38,306 bases of DNA from an uncultured Roseicyclus sp. (GTDB taxonomy: Bacteria; Pseudomonadota; Alphaproteobacteria; Rhodobacterales; Rhodobacteraceae), in assembly GCA_937139335.1 (NCBI GenBank), contig CAKZPN010000051.1, forward strand, positions 1 through 38,306, in the 5' to 3' direction. This document shows positions 37,251-38,306 of the stretch, piece by piece (the first letter of the stretch is position 1; the number at the start of each line of letters is the position of its first letter). The position numbers and the translations under genes were made by a program. Below the pieces are notes generated by a model that made no database searches, had not been told where the DNA came from, and was given only the letters and a program-made list of their open reading frames with translations.

Positions 37251-37423
37251 TCCTGCCGGATACCGAATCCGGCGCCGAGGACTGGCTTGAACTCAACCGC
37301 GAATATTCCGAGAAATGGCCGAACATCACCCGCCAGGGTACGGCTCCGGAAGACAGCGCGGAGTGGGACGGCAAGTCCGGCAAGAAGGAATTGTTCTCGC
37401 CCAATCCGGGTTCCGGGGACTGA
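37229..37423 (+). pseudogene. C-terminal remnant of a seven-iron ferredoxin gene (fdxA-like)
   Basis: Frame from about 37229 to a TGA at 37421-37423 encodes the tail of an FdxA-type ferredoxin: PEGPAEAILPDTESGAEDW, LELNREYSEKWPNITR, AEWDGKSGK and LFSPNPGSGD. In the intact family the segment PECPAEAI supplies the last cysteine of a cluster; here that position is Gly. All cluster cysteines and the start are absent, so it cannot work. Its broken end abuts that of the aldehyde dehydrogenase remnant. The family call is from memory of alphaproteobacterial FdxA tails. Confidence 0.75.
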
Positions 37424-37495
37424 TCCGGCGGGCGCATTCTCGCGCCTGCAACATCGGGCTACCAATTTCCGCCATTTTGTGGTACAAGATATCAG

Positions 37496-37520
37496 CCGGT
37501 CGCGGATTCGCGGCCGGTTT
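37496..37520 (+). terminator. Probable intrinsic terminator downstream of the ferredoxin remnant
   Basis: CCGGTCGCG (37496-37504) pairs with CGCGGCCGG (37509-37517) in a 9-bp stem with one T-G pair and a GATT loop, followed by TTTAT. It lies 73 bases after the stop of the ferredoxin remnant and may be its original terminator. The bases 37424-37495 show no gene. Confidence 0.5.
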
Positions 37521-37548
37521 ATCTGTGTCCCGGTCCCGGATATGTCCG

Positions 37549-37797
37549 GACCGGACGCTTTCCGGCCTGCCGCCGACGGTTCTGGTGACAGCCGATTGCG
37601 ATCCGGTCCGCGACGACTCGCGCGATTACCGGGACCGCATCATCGGCGACGGCGGCAAGGCGCATTGGATCAACGAGCCGGGGCTGGTGCATGGTTATCT
37701 GCGTGCACGCCATTCGGCTCGCAGGGCCGCGGAGAGTTTTGCCCGCATTATATCTGCGATCGACATGCTTGCGGAAGGGGCCCGGAGGTACGATTGA
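37549..37797 (+). pseudogene. C-terminal remnant of an alpha/beta-hydrolase (acetylesterase-like)
   Basis: About 82 codons ending at TGA 37795-37797. The text LSGLPPTVLVTADCDPVRDD and EPGLVHGYLRA matches the C-terminal part of hormone-sensitive-lipase-type esterases, including the catalytic Asp (in DPVRDD) and His (in VHGY). The oxyanion-hole HGG and nucleophile GxSxG parts and any start are missing; the frame upstream is unrelated. It is another gene whose 5' part was lost. Confidence 0.7.
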
Positions 37798-37831
37798 AGC
37801 CGCATCCAGCGTTCCATCCCACTAAAGTCCA

Positions 37832-38306
37832 ATGGAAAGATGGACCCAAGTGATGTTTCTTCTCAACATGGCGTTTCCATTGCCGGAGCAACCGTCCATC
37901 GCCGTGCTGCCGTTCACTAACTTGAATGACGACCCGGAGCAGGACTATTTCAGCGACGGCATCAGCGAGGACATCATCACCGGGCTGTCGAATATCCGCT
38001 GGTTCCTGGTGATCGCCCGCAACTCCACCTTCACGTACAAGGGGCAGGCCGTCGATATCAAACGCGTCGCCGCCGAACTTGGCGTGCGCTATGTGCTGGA
38101 AGGCAGCGTGCGCCGGGCCGGCAGCCGCGTCCGTGTCACGGCGCAGCTGATCGATGCGTCCTCCGGCCTGCATGTCTGGGCAGAGCATTACGACCGCGAA
38201 CTGCAGGATATCTTCGACCTGCAGGACGAGATCACCCTCACCATCGTCGGGCGGGTGGAGCCGGAAATGGCCGCCGCCGAACGCGAAAAGGCGATCAGCC
38301 GAAGAA
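37832..38306 (+). CDS. TolB-like/adenylate-cyclase-associated protein, N-terminally short, runs off the window
   Basis: The frame opens after a TAA at 37823 and is open to the last base, with ATGs at 37832, 37853 and 37868. The text LPEQPSIAVLPFTNLNDDP, EQDYFSDGISEDIITGLS, VRYVLEGSVRRAGSRVRV and GLHVWAEHYDRELQDIFDLQ is the region that in many alphaproteobacterial proteins follows a class III adenylate/guanylate cyclase domain or a CadC-type DNA-binding domain and precedes TPR repeats. Neither is present ahead of it here, and no ribosome site is obvious, so the gene is probably the 3' part of a truncated one, like its neighbours. A short natural form is possible; its 3' end is not in the window. 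Confidence 0.7.
   Translation, partial: MERWTQVMFLLNMAFPLPEQPSIAVLPFTNLNDDPEQDYFSDGISEDIITGLSNIRWFLVIARNSTFTYKGQAVDIKRVAAELGVRYVLEGSVRRAGSRVRVTAQLIDASSGLHVWAEHYDRELQDIFDLQDEITLTIVGRVEPEMAAAEREKAISRR

Overview
The window is high-GC DNA with dense, overlapping genes. It looks like an alphaproteobacterium of the Rhodobacterales (Roseobacter-like). The grounds are the GC-rich codon use, a seven-iron-ferredoxin tail of alphaproteobacterial type, a DUF4212/sodium-solute symporter pair, and a divergent tesA-ybbA-ybbP block. This placement rests on recognising protein families, not on a search. I saw no rRNA, tRNA, CRISPR array or insertion sequence.

Layout. (1) 1-4066, plus strand: a sugar-type ABC importer operon cut by the window start. 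It has two permeases, a GH63-like glycoside hydrolase and a UgpC/MalK-type ATPase, and suggests import of a small alpha-glycoside followed by hydrolysis in the cytoplasm. (2) 4264-14490: surface-polysaccharide genes. On the plus strand are a 1059-aa two-domain glycosyltransferase and a sulfotransferase-like protein. Facing them on the minus strand are manC, a SAM methyltransferase and a GT61 glycosyltransferase, preceded by a TPR protein with a GT32-like domain that lacks its DxD motif. (3) 14551-18570, minus strand: glpD, glpK and a nitrilase-family amidase (glycerol catabolism). (4) 18688-22599: a GDSL esterase divergent from ybbA-ybbP. (5) 22662-26428, plus strand: a PPP-type phosphatase, an OxyR-like regulator lacking the peroxidatic cysteine, a shortened Ldh2-family protein and a second LysR regulator.

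(6) 26429-36961, plus strand: an acetate/C2 block. A structured leader precedes acetyl-CoA synthetase, directly followed by an extra adenylate kinase. Then come a DUF4212 protein with a sodium:solute symporter, a strong terminator, a cNMP/CBS/DUF294 protein, a small membrane protein, a membrane-anchored protein joining PAS and kinase-like regions to a DEDDh exonuclease, and a GntR/UTRA regulator. A plausible logic is that the symporter brings in a short carboxylate, Acs activates it and makes AMP, Adk recycles the AMP, and the cNMP/CBS and PAS proteins sense energy or substrate state.

(7) 36962-38306: a zone of gene debris. The 3' ends of an aldehyde dehydrogenase gene, a ferredoxin gene and an esterase gene, and an N-terminally short TolB-like/cyclase-type gene that runs off the window, lie side by side, all without their 5' ends.

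The observations I rate highest are the sensor-exonuclease fusion with its neighbours, the OxyR-like protein without its first redox cysteine, the run of 5'-truncated genes at the right end, the TPR-GT32 protein without catalytic aspartates, and the acs leader hairpins with the acs-adk pairing.
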